Assembly (NCBI GenBank): GCA_009746045.1
Contig: RPFO01000584.1
Coordinates: forward strand, 1,566,343 to 1,630,342
From: Mesostigma viride
Taxonomy: Eukaryota > Streptophyta > Mesostigmatophyceae > Mesostigmatales > Mesostigmataceae
Reading direction: 5' to 3'
Length of the DNA: 64,000 nt
This document shows, piece after piece, positions 1 to 12,600 of the stretch. Position numbers and translations under genes: made by a program. Positions within the stretch are counted from its first letter, which is position 1; each line of letters starts with the position of its first letter. The notes below the pieces were generated by a model. That model was not told where the DNA came from. It saw only the letters and a program-made list of their open reading frames with translations, and did not search any database.

Positions 1-691
1 GGCCACCATGGAACGAATGTGCCTTCGTCAAGCAAATGTGCTGCCATGAAGCGAATGTTTGCGCACAGTCAAACCTAGTTTGCTATCATCAAACAAGTGT
101 GCCTTTATGTTCTTGCTGCAGCTGTGCTTCAGCCAAGGGCACGTGCTCCCACAAAACCGTGTAGTTTCGGTCATCTGATCTGTGCCACTGTCAGGGTGTA
201 CGGTTCGTGCAAAGTTCTAGGGAAGCGTGACCTGGCACACTAGGCCTTCCCTGGCACTCGGCTTGTCGAAGCTTTGACCAGCGCGCGGTCGGCTGTGTAT
301 GCCGTCTGGCCTGTTTGCCTTGTCCTAGTGTAAGCTCTAGTTTTTTGTCTGTATGGACATGCCCCGTCGCGTGTTGGGCTTTGTGCCACACATCCGCGCT
401 GGCCCATGGCTGGTATAGTATGTGATGCTGCGACGGTGTGTGCACAGACAGTGCTCCGCCCAGCCAGAAGCTTTGTCTCCGATGGCACATTCGTGAGATC
501 TCTCCATCCTTAGCTGAGCTCACCAGCAGCCTTGTCTCACGCTGCCATCCATCCTTCCTGGTACGAGCAGTTGCTGATAATGCATGCTGAGCATGCATGC
601 TAAGAATGCTAGCTATGAAGCCGTGGGAAGCTTAGCCACCCAGGAGCATTACTGCGATTTGCTTGTGCGCGCGACTGGATGGCGTGTGCAG
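1..691 (+). other. Intron of the PANK gene running in from the left edge
   Basis: No exon was found here. Exon 1 begins at 692 in phase 2 (completing a Trp codon), so a further exon must end upstream of the window. The first 110 bases hold loose repeats of a motif close to AAGCGAATGTG. I see no conserved kinase peptide in any frame. Confidence 0.5.
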
Positions 692-3600
692 GTCCAAAGG
701 CAGCATGAACGCACATTTTTTGCGGCACGAGGGTTACCTGGGCGCGCTGGGCGCCTTCCTCAAATACGACAATTCTTATGTGACAGGTACAAAGACTGTT
801 TCTCTGACCCGTTTTTGTGACAGGTATGGCAGTTCTTGTGTGACAGGCAAGGTGCCGCATGGCACCCTGCCCTTGACTGAAAGCATGAGGAGATGCATAG
901 TGTAGATGCGTGCTCCTGTACTACTAGTACTGGTGGTGCCCATGGTTTCTGTCCGTGCATGATGCTAGTGGTGCCCATGTAGCTGTCCGTGCATGCCGCT
1001 AGTGGTGGTGGTGCCCATGGTTTCTGTCAGTACATGGCAGAATTTATGTGCTTGAAGGGCGACTTCACGTTCTGGCGTGCTTGTTTACTTCCAATTAGGT
1101 CATTATACCAGCAATGACATAGTTATTTTCGCATGTCAACTTGAGAATAGTGGAATGGTTTGACGTGTCGGCTGTTGTTCCTTGACCCTTCCGCCGGCCA
1201 TGTAATCCTTGCCGGCTGCTCATCTAATCATCTTGCCCATTGCCACACATTCCCTGCTCCGTCCCCCCTCCCCTTCCTTGAACGCCCAGGCCTCCAGCGC
1301 AACTGGTCCTTCCAATGGGTCGAACGCTTCCCCGCCGCATCGGTCTTCTGCGCCGAGAACGTTTCCGGCGCCGCCGCGGAGTCCAATACGGACGCGGGTG
1401 CCAGCAGCAATGGGACGCCCCGCTCGTCCGTGCCTGCCGGGGAGCTGGTGCATGACGCCAACCGGCCGGCCGAGGCGGTGGGTAGTCGCACTGGCAGTTG
1501 TTGTGGGTTGTATGCGCTTGCAGGCAGGTCTTGCTGTGATTTGTGTGGGCAGCAGCAAATTCCTTGGTCAGTGAAATTTTAGTACCATGGTGGTTGGTAG
1601 TGGTGCCAGACGGCCAGCTGGGTTTTCTGTTTTGGTGGGCAGAGATTAGATCATTGGGACAAGGGAGACATTGACGGTACAGGGAATGAACGTGGCAAAG
1701 TTTCTTACTGGGATGGAACGGTTACCAAATGAAGTGGTTTGGATGTAGCTTTGTTGCTTGGGGTGGGTGGGGTAAGGAACAACGGAGGTATTTCCATGAA
1801 GTGCACCTCCTATTAGAAGGGCCGTTGCCTGGGCGGGCGCATCCTCTGGAACAACAACCAAAGATCCATGCTCAAGTTCTTAGTGAGTGGACCAGGAGTG
1901 CTGGCTGCCCACAGATGACGGGAATACATGACAGGCCTTCGTAAATGAATGGGATGCCCATGAATAAATTCCTACAGCATACATGCTTCCATTGACACTG
2001 GGTTTCAGAGTATGCATGGTTGTTGCTTTCAATTTTGATTCGTTCAATTCACCCAGTGCCAAGAAAATGGGCCTCCCTTCGGTAAAGGTATTGGGTTTTG
2101 AATGCCTTGGTACCAGTACCAAGTACAATAAGCATGCCCAACCCCTACCCACCTCTTTGCCATCCAGGTGCCTTTTATCGGTATCGCGCCGGCAATCTGC
2201 ATAAAGCCTACACAATACCTACACAATGCGGGTGCATCACCGGTGCCCTACTCTCGGCTGCCTTGCCTAGCCCCATTTGTTTATGTGATTTGTGTTACGC
2301 TGTGGTTGTCGCTTGACCTTGCTCCTGCCTCCAGAGCAAATCGTGGGTGGAGAAATTCGTGGAGGTCGGCTCGTCACATCTGGGGACTGGCCGCAATGGC
2401 GAGGCCACCCCCTTCATCAAGCCGCGCTCCAGCCTCGAGCTTAAGGGGTCAGCGGCCGCAGGTATGCTGCCACATGGCACGTGCAGTCATGCATGCACCA
2501 CGGTTATTACTAAAGGGCATGATCACATGAGCCCATGTTCATGAACCCAACCACGACCTTCCTGCAATTATGCCGCACTGCCTTCCTGCCATCGTGTGCT
2601 GCCATGTGGTGCTGTGTCCGCACGCAGGCTGGTCCTTGCACTTGAACCTTGCACTGAATGTAGCAGTGACACCACAGAGTTTTCCATCGTATGACATCCT
2701 GTAAGATCTTCCAAGTAAGGATGGCTGTCCTGATGGCTACTAGATTTATCCATCGGTTTGAGCCATCCCTGGTGCCTGTCAGAGCTGCCACCTGTCGCAG
2801 CTTTGCATCTTTCCGAGGAAATTCGCTGTTGCTTGCTAGTAAATATTTCTTATTTCGAAACCTTCCTACGGTGCTCTTTGTGCCTGTTGTGTCTATTGTG
2901 CCCATTGTGCCTGTTGTGCCTATTGTGCCCATTGTGCCCATTGTGCCTGTTGTGCCCATTGTGCCCATTGTGCCCATTGTGCCCATTGTGCCCATTGTGC
3001 CCATTGTGCCCATTGTGCCCATTGTGCCCATTGTGCCTGTTGTGCCCATTGTGCCCATTGTGCCTGTTGTGCCTATTGTGCCTATTGTGCCTTTGTGACC
3101 ATTGTTCCTACTGTGCATATTGCCTCTACAATGCCTGCTGCGCTTCATCGGCAGCCACCTCACGGCTGGCCGGACCGGACCCCGACTTGGTGGCCGCCGA
3201 AGCGGAGGCCAAGTCGATGGAGGGGATGGGAAGTGTGGGCCTGCGCGTGGGCGTGCTGCACCTTTGCCCGACAATTGCGCGATTCCCGCTGCTGGCAGAC
3301 ATGGATGGGTGAGCACACCGTGGCCGCCATGCATGTGTCATTTGCAGATGAGACGACCATCTGTGTTCCTGTCACCTGCATGTCTTTAGTCGGGATGGGC
3401 GGTGCTTCGTGTGCACTAGTGTTGGGGTCGTGTTGTTGGGGTTGTGTTGCTGGGGTTGTGTTGCTGGGGTTGTGTTGCTGCGGTCGTGTTGTTGGGGTCG
3501 TGTTGTTGGGGTCGTGTTGTTGGGGTTGTGTTGCTGGGGTCGTATTGTTGGGGTTGTGTTGCTGGGGTTGTGTTGCTGGGGTTGTGTTGCTGGGGTTGTA

Positions 3601-6600
3601 TTGTTGGGGTTGTATTGTTGGGGTAGTGTTGTTGGGGTCGTGTTGCCGGGGTCGTGTTGTTGGGGTTGTGTTGCTGGGGTTGTGTTGTTGTGGTTGTGTT
3701 GCTGGGGTCGTGTTGCTGGGGTCGTGTTGCTGGGGTTGTGTTGTTGGGGTCTTGTTGTTGGGGTTGTGTTGCTGGGGTTGTGTTGTTGGGGTTGTGTTGT
3801 TGGGGATGTGTGGCTGGGGTTGTGTTGTTGGGGTTGCCTCTCTGGGGTTGTGTTGCTGGGGTTGTGTTGTTGGGGTTGTGTTGTTGGGGTTGTGTTGTTG
3901 GGGTTGTGTTGCTGGGGTCGTATTGTTGGGGTTGTGTTGTTGGGGTTGTGTTGTTGTGGTTGTGTTGCTGGGGTTGTGTTGCTGGGGTTGTGTTGCTGGG
4001 GTTGTGTTGTTGGGGTCGTGTTGCCGGGGTGGTGTTGTTGGGGTTGTGTTGCTGGGGTTGCGTTGTTGGGGTTGTGTTGCTGCGGTCGTGTTGTTGGGGT
4101 CGTGTTGTTGGGGTCGTGTTGTTGGGGTCGTGTTGCTGGGGTTGTGTTGCTGGGGTTGTATTGTTGGGGTTGTGTTGCTGGGGTTGCGTTGCTGGGGTTG
4201 CGTTGTTGGGGTTGTGTTGCTGGGGTTGTGTTGTTGGGGTTGTGTTGCTGGGGTTGTGTTTTGGGGGTTGTGTTTTGGGGGTTGTGTTGCTGGGGTTGTG
4301 TCGTTGGGGATGTGTGGCTGGGGTTGTGCTGTTGGGGATGTGTTGCTGGGGTTGTGTTGTGGGGGTTGTGTTGCTGGGGTTGTGTTGTTGGGGTCGTGTT
4401 GTTGGGGATATGTTGGGAGGGGAAGCCTGGCAGTTGGGGGGCATAACTTTTTGTCAATCTAGGCATCACTATTTTTCTTCTCTGCATAGGGCTCCCTTTC
4501 TATATCACGCTCTCACTGATTAGGGAATCCGGGGGGAAAGCGATGGCTCATGAGCAGGCGGCTTCAAAAATGGTTGCGCCATTCGCATGAATGGCTCGTG
4601 GTTGTGCTCTCGCTACAGTTTGCCTGCTAACTTTTTGGTACCGATTGAGCCAGAGAGGTCCGCACGCATTGGTCTTAACAGAGTAACTTAACAGAGTAAC
4701 TATAATTCGTTTGTTGCAGCCGCTGTAGCTGAGGATGGACAGATCTGCTATCGATGTATGGTACATGCACCTTAACATATAGTACATGCACAAGTGAGCA
4801 CCTTCACGAAATCCTCATGTTGATCTTGGTGGTATCGTAGTGGCTAGCCCGGCCATCGTAAAGCACAAAGTCTCAAAGCCGCTAGCATTATCTGCGCATT
4901 CTGTCCTGCACCCGTTTCCATGCCCATTGCCTCGTGGTCCTTACCTCGATTGCATTACCTATAACGCATCGTCCCCATGTACGCGGCCACTCCATCATAC
5001 GGCACCCCCCCATGCTGCCACTCCCCCATGCGGCACACCCCCACGTTCTACACGCCCCCCCATGTCCAGCTACGAGCCGAACACGGTGGACATCATGCAG
5101 GACACGGCAGAGCTGGAGTACTGGATCACCGTGCTGACTCAGCAGCTGCCCAACCTGGTGGAGAAGGTATGCTGTCAACTGTGCGCGTGCAACAGCTGCC
5201 CAACCGGGTGGGGAACTCATAGGGGAGGGAGCGGGGGGGGGGGGGGCGGGGGCAGGGCAGTGAGCCGCAGGCAAATAGCGCAGGTTGCTGTTTGTGGCAG
5301 GTCACTACCTAGCCACGGTCACCTGTTTCCAAGGCATTATTTCGTTGCCTTGCGATTCTTTGCCGGAACAAACAATCACCGAGTCCGCACGCACAGCAGC
5401 AACCATGTGTGCAAGGGGCAGCGGATTGCAACCACCGTTGCTCATGAACCTGCATTATGCGCTGCTGTTGTTTGGCGGTTTGGCCCCCTTGCTCCCGCAA
5501 TGCCACGGCGACAGGCCATCGAAAGCGAGGGCGGCACCGAAGACGCCATTCAGCGGGGCCGGGCATTTGAGTTCTCATTCCGGGCGCACCTGGCCAGGTG
5601 AGAGGAGCATTTTTGGCATGCTGAATCCACTAGTGCCGACTGGCTAATCCTGCGCCGCGTGTGACATCTGGAGTGCTCACTGGCTAATCATGCGCCACCG
5701 CCCTAACTCAAAACATGCCATGGATGTGAAAGAATCCAGGCAACATGCACTTGTATGATATTGAGCACCTATATTGCACAACTTCGGTTCAGCACACCTT
5801 GACCCCAACTGGACCCCCGGATTCCATGGCTACCGATTGTCATCACGTGCAACGAAGGGGTATGCTGCCCTTTTGTTTTTCTTCATGTGGCTTGGCCCCT
5901 TGCTATGTGTGTCTAGCTGGCGCTGATGGCGCTTCCCCCCCCCCCCCCCCCCCCCCCCTTATCATATCGCAGATATCCAAGGTCGGTCCCCGTGCGATGC
6001 AGGCACTCATGGCTTGTCCTCATAGGCTTGTATTTGCTGCCTTGTGCCTCTCATACCTGCTGCCTTGTGCCTGTTATTCTTGCTGCCTTGTGCCTGTTAT
6101 TCCTGCTGCCTCGTGCTTCTTATTTCTGCTGCCTTGTGCCTCTTATGCTCGTTGCCTTCTGCCTCGTATTCCTGCTGCCTTGTGCCTCATGCCTCTGCTG
6201 CCTTGTGCCTCATGCCTCTGCTGCCTTGTGCCTCATGCCTCTTCTGCCTGCCGTGATCGTGCCTCTGCCGCCTTGTATCCGGCGCGCAGGTTGCGGGGTG
6301 AGCCGGCGGCGTACGGCCGCCTGGGCCTCGCAGGCCTGCTGAGCATGCGGGAGGACTGCTTGCGCGAGTTCCACTTCGTGGACGCGTACAAGCCCGAGAA
6401 GGAGAAGTGAGTGTGCTGATAGTGAGTTTGCTCGCTGTCTGGATGGCACAAGAACTGCACATGTCTCGCTTTTTTTTGTGGACGCGCGCAAGTCGAGAAG
6501 GAGAAGTGAGTGCGCTGGTATATATTGGCTGCTGTATGGATGCGTGGTGACAGGAGAACTGAGACGGGAGCTTTTTGGATGTCAAATGGCGGGGATGGGT

Positions 6601-9600
6601 TTGTGGCAGGAATATTTTTTCTCTAAACTCCTGTTTTGCTCGATGAGGCGGGGCATATAGGGTGGGCATTGCACCCGCAAACACTGGCATGACAGGCCGT
6701 CAGTCATGGTGGACGACTCATTGGTGGACGATGAATTGGTAGATGATTCGTTCATGGTGGACAACCGGGTGCCCTCAAAGGCGAGTGGGAATAGTGATGG
6801 GTGTTGGCATGAGACATGAGTGGGGTCTCCAATTTGTGGGGGCCTGTTGTTGGCAGGAAAAGTGAGGCCCCCCCAATCATCCCGGTTGTGCACACCACAT
6901 CCACCACACCGTGTTATCAACCCGTTCAAGAGACCTCAGCCTGCTTAATACCCCCCTTTAGCACGGATGGTACCACCCCAGCTGTCATCTCAGCTGTGTG
7001 CGTGTCAGTGCCGATGGCGCGCATGTCAACGGCGCCCTTTGTCCTTAGGCCATTCCTCCCCCACCCCCCACCCCCCACCCCACCCCCACGCCTTCCTCCC
7101 AAAACACGGGTACATGGGACGCCCCACCCTGCAGGGAGTCTGCTGCGGCGCTCCAGGTGTTCCCCGACCTGCTGGTGGAACTGGACGCGATGGAGCCGGT
7201 AGGTGGCACGACAGGCCCCCCCATCGTGATAGCGACGCGATGGAGCCGGTAGGTGGCACGACAGGCCCCCCCATGGCGATAGCGACGCGATGGAGCCGGT
7301 AGGTGGCACGACAGGCCCCCCCATGGCGATAGCGACGCGATGGAGCCGGTAGGTGGCACGACAGGCCCCCCCATGGCGATAGCGACGCGATGGAGCCGGT
7401 AGGTGGCACGACAGGCCCCCCCATGGCGATAGCGACGCGATGGAGCCGGTAGGTGGCACGACAGGCCCCCCCATGGCGATAGCGACGCGATGGAGCCGGT
7501 AGGTGGCACGACAGGCCCCCCCATGGCGATAGCGACGCGATGGAGCCGGTAGGTGGCACGACAGGCCCCCCCATGGCGATAGCGACGCGATGGAGCCGGT
7601 AGGTGGCACGACAGGCCCCCCCATCGCGATTGCTACTGCCTGTTAGGGTACAGGTGCGTGGCATGCCATGCATGCTGGATAGCACATGGCTCTTTAGACA
7701 GGCATTGGGAGCTCCAACGCTTATAGCGAGAGTTTAGTGGGATGTGGGTCGTTTGGATGCGGGTGATGTAGATGTGGGGATTTGGGATGCGGGTGATGTA
7801 GATGTGGGGATTGGGGATGCGCGGCATTTTATCGCAGATTGTCATCAGAGAATGTTTCATGGACCAGGAGTTGGATGACTCCGAAGCACAGCCTGGATTT
7901 TCCCCAGCAAGCGAGCAGAAAGTGCTAACGTTTTGCCCATCGGTTATGGAGCACCGTCAACTGCCCATGCGGGCTGCAGTTCACCTTGTTGTGCGCACTC
8001 AGCGGTTAGTGTCCCTTGTGCCCAATCTGCGATTTATGTTGGGCTGCACGGCCTGCCGTTCCCATGGTCATGCCAATCAATGGTGCACCACGCGCCTGGC
8101 TGGTGGCTTCTGCGCGCTGTTTGCTCCTGTGGGTGCCCACACCCACCCTACCGGCATGCAACATTGGGTGCCCACACCCACCCTACCGGCTTGCAACGTG
8201 ATGCTTGCAGGAGGCGCGCCTCCTGGCACTGATTGAGGGTGTGCTGGCCGGCAACATCTTTGACTGGGGTAAGCCAGGATGCTGCCACTTTCCTGCACAT
8301 CACGGGTGAATTTTTGTTGGTGGGAGTGCAAGTATGGGTTGATCCATCAACTTCATTTTGTGAACTTTGAAGATTCATATGAAACGCTTTTAACCTTTGT
8401 TTCCTTGTCAATGCTGTCGGCATGGCACTGCTTGTGACGATCGACGTGTATAGTCTGAGGACAATGTATAGTCTGTTTGACATGGACCGATCGCTGGAAC
8501 CAAAGGTATGTTGTTTTGGCTGCAGCAAAAGTCTGTTGGACATACGTTTTCTGTCAGCGTGATGGTACTAATAATTAGTTAACGAGCACGTGAGTGCGTC
8601 ACGCGGGTGGTTGTAATAGTACATTTACGACGGTACTAATAATGAGTTAACGAGCACGTGAGTGCGTGACGTGGGTGGTACTAACAGTATACATTTAAGC
8701 GAGCAAGTACCATGAACTAGCTTAGTTTTTTACGCATGAGTTGCTGCAGTCGCTGCATGGCACTTTTGGAAATGCTGCATTGCCTAGTTCCGGGGAGCAG
8801 CAACACACTAGTATGTGAGTAGCCTTCAGGCAAGTTGGCCACACAAGGCAGCAACAGGGTTGGTCACAACCTCGGCAAGCTTGTTCCCCACTTTATGTGT
8901 GTTGCCGCCTGGCGCAGGTGCGCGTGCGTGCGTCCAGCTGTACAAGACGGGCACCATTTTGGAGATGTACCGTGAGACGCGGAGAAACGTCAAGCGGCCC
9001 TGGCTGGTGCGTGCACGGTTCCCTACGATGGAGAGTTAACTGCGTATGACAAGCTGGCTGTGGTTGATATGGGGTTGTCAAAGGCCAACATTATGGTTGG
9101 ATGATGTGCCATCTTTGTTGGGTGTGGCTGTCCACACCTAGTCCCCCCCCCCCCCCGTGATTAGTGCAATGACATAGCTGGAGCGGTGGGTTGGCCCGGG
9201 GTCATATTGGGTAAAAGTTCCAATTTCAAAGGCAGGCCTGTGAAACTTCCAAAGTAGGCATCTAAATTCTGGATCGTGTCTATGTATGTAAACGCTGGTC
9301 TAGCGTGTGTGCATGCATTTCTCCATCCAACCATTCCCTGTGTATCAAAAGTATATTCCCTGTGTGTCAAAAGTATATTCCCTGTGTATCAAAAGTATAT
9401 TCCCTGTATATCAAAAGTATATTCCCTGTGTATGCACATCTACACAAGATCCTCGTCACGCCTTGTCACGCCTCGTCACGCCGGCTGTGCCGCGTCTACA
9501 TTGCATGCCGCATGGCTGGCCTTGCTTGCAAATGCGTCAGGCTTTAGGTGCCTCCCGCGAGCTTTGCTATCTTATCTGGTGCTCTTGGTCAAGGAAGTGT

Positions 9601-12600
9601 TAATATGGCTATCTCACAAGTTCCTGGGTATTCCCCACCATGTTATCTGATGCTCTTGGTCAAGGAAGTGTTGATATGGCTATCTCACAAGCTCCTGGGT
9701 ATTCCCCACCATGTCGTAAACGCTGTGATCACCCTCTATGGGAAGGTCGCTGCGTGCCTAACCCTCGTCGTGCCTTTGCATCGTGTGTTGTGTGGTCATC
9801 ACTTTGCCATCGCATTCTGCTGCCCTGTCATGGCACATTACTTCTGCTGCCCGCAGGTGGACGACTTCGATGCGTTCCAAGAGACCTGGTTCTCGCGGCT
9901 GTCCGGCGAAGGTAAGTCTTGTCGGAGAAGGTGCGCCAAGCGCTGCTGGCACCGCGATGTCTTTTCTCGTGCGTATGCAAGCTACCTGGTTTTGACAATA
10001 TACTATGCTAACTATGTTCTATGTCAAGGATCTCTTCTTTACATAAAGCAATGACACGAACGCCCTTATCCCACAGAGACGCGCGGCTGGTACCTGACAG
10101 CATAGGCCGTACATTGCTCCTTTGGCCTTTGTCATGTCCTTTGTCCTTTTGCCTTTGTGCCACCCCCTATACCCCATGTGTTGGCGCCCCATGCTCCCTT
10201 TGCCTCTTCTGCCTCTTCTGCCCGCATGCGTGTCCATGGCCACACAAACCTTCCTCTACCCCAGACACGCAAGATGTCACTGAATATGAGCATTTTGCCT
10301 GTGGTGAACCCCCCCCCACGCACTCTCGAAAACCTTTTGCCTGCGGTGCCCCCCCCCCCCACACCCTCTCACCGCCTCTAGACGCGCGCGGCATGTACCG
10401 GCGCGCGCTCCTGTTTGTGGACAACGCGGGCGCGGATGTGGTGCTGGGCATGCTGCCGCTGGCGCGGGAGATGCTGTACGCGGGGATCGAGGTGAGGGTG
10501 TTTATGGATGTATGCAGAGGACAGACCTACTTGAGGATTACAGATGCGGTATGTGGGCATTGGGGTGAGGACGAAGCACATGATGTGGGCATTGAGGTGA
10601 AGGGCATGAATGTGGATTGATCTTTAGAGATGCTCTGCGCGGGGATAGAGCATTTGGGGCATTTTATGGATGTGTGCAGAGGGCATTGAGGCTTATAGAT
10701 GCGGTATGTGGGGATGACTTGTGAGGGGCATGATTTGTGAATGGGTCGCAAGGGTAAGCATGTTGTGTGCGGGGGTTGAGGTGAGGGCCAGAGGGAGTAG
10801 TCAGCATTGTAGATGGCGGTATGCAGCATCATAGATGCGGGGATGGAGGTGAGGAGTGAGGACGGATGCATGGGTGGAACAGGGCATATAGATTCATGGA
10901 TGTGGTATGCGGGGGCGGAGTCGAGGGTGATGACCTGGTATTGATCTTCATACACGAATTGATCTTTGCACACGGGGATTGAGGTGAGGTGCTTTGTATT
11001 TGATTTTACATGGTGAGCTTGACAAAGGAGTCCAGATCTTCATAGATCTTAAGGGGGACCCATCGAGGTGAGTGGCATGGGTGATGTTTGGGTAGCAAAG
11101 GGTGGAGGTTGTTGTACGAGTGGATTTGAGGTGAGGGTGGTGAGCAGGTATAGATCATTTAATAGATCTTTGCGCTTGTTCGATGCGGCTTCATAGTGAG
11201 GAGCATGACTTTGTGGGCTTTTCAATCCTGACCCACCTCCTCCATCCAGCAGATATATGCCTCCTCTCGCTTGTATGCACCACATATTTTGTTTTAGCTT
11301 CACACTACTATGTCGTAGCTTCACGCGGCAAAGAGAAGACGAAAGATTCCTTGAACCCTGTGTGACCCAAACATAGTTTCCCTTGTCCTAAGTAACAGGA
11401 TACTAGGAATCCCATGCCGTCTATCTTTGGCTTGTGTGTGGCTGCGTGATCTTCGCCAGGTCATCATTGTCGCCAACTGGAAACCTGCCATCAACGACAT
11501 CACAGTGGAGGAGATGCGCTATGTGATCGCGGAAGCCGCCAAGGTGGGGGAGGAAGGCAGCTGTCAGCTTTACTGCACCGCATGTGGTTGAATCCCAAGC
11601 AAAATTCACACGGTATACGGGGTCAATCGGGCATATTTATTTGGGGGTTGCTGCTGCCAGCTTAATGATGGCGTTGCAGGTGGCTGGATTCTACAGTCTG
11701 CATCTTTTCTTGCCGCCACGCATTCCAGCCGTGCTAGTATATTCGTTTATTATATGCTTGTAGCATCACAGGCTGTGCATGGCGGTCGCCCCTGCTATGC
11801 GTTGTATGAAACTTCCTGCTTTTTTGGCATGTTTATATAGATGGCCCTCCTTCCCTATGCTCTGCCTGGTTGATCCTGTGGTGGCGTCGTCACAAGAGAA
11901 CACTGGGCCGTATAGAAGCCATGTGCCGTTCACCTTCTTTAAAGGGAATTATTATCATTAAGCAATTCTCTGCCATTTACCCTCCCAGTCATAGTAAAAT
12001 CCTCCCTGTCATAGTGGAATCATGACAAGAGCTTGTTTTCCCGTGTCGCTCGAACACAAACCCTTGTCTCGACGTCTCCTGACGGCACATCCCTATGGCC
12101 GTGTCGCGTCGCCACCGTCCTCACGTCGCCACAGCACTGCCACGTGTTGCGCACAGCGGCCGGCCTGGGTGAGATCGTGGGCAAGCCGCCTGGGTGCACG
12201 TGCGGCGACAACGGCGAGTACGAGACACCCTCAGCCAGCGACAGCGAGGGGTCTGTCAACGGGCAGGGGGGGGCCCACGGACACCGGGGAGGGGATGCTG
12301 GCGGCCACCCACACTCGCGGGCCAAGCAGCGGTGCTTGCGCTGCGGCCTCTACAGCGCGAGCGCGCCAGACCTGGCTGGTAGGTCACTTCACCGTGCTAG
12401 TGGGGTCTGGCTGGCGCATAGGCTGCTTGCCCGTGCTAGTGGGGTCTGCCTGGCAGGTAGGTCACTTGCCCGTTGGGGTCTGCCTGACGTGCTGGACGTT
12501 GTGTAGAAAAAAGCGCGAACTGCGCACACAACGAAACCAGTAAGTATGAAACACGTGGGGCTTGACGTGCCATGTTTCCCTATTGTATCGTTCTGGGATA

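Noticed and set aside
3372..4523. Long open frames with repeated TTQPQQHNP (minus) or VLLGLCCWG (plus)
   Set aside because: A 15-bp intronic minisatellite; several frames on both strands are open at once.
7183..7632. CRISPR-like array
   Set aside because: The 50-bp units are directly tandem with no unique spacers, in a eukaryotic intron. The same holds for the 21-bp repeats at 9346-9432.
6926..7685. Minus-strand open frames with SIASLSPWGGLSCHLPAPSR repeats
   Set aside because: They come from the 50-bp donor-site array. The coding strand is plus, as shown by exon 8.
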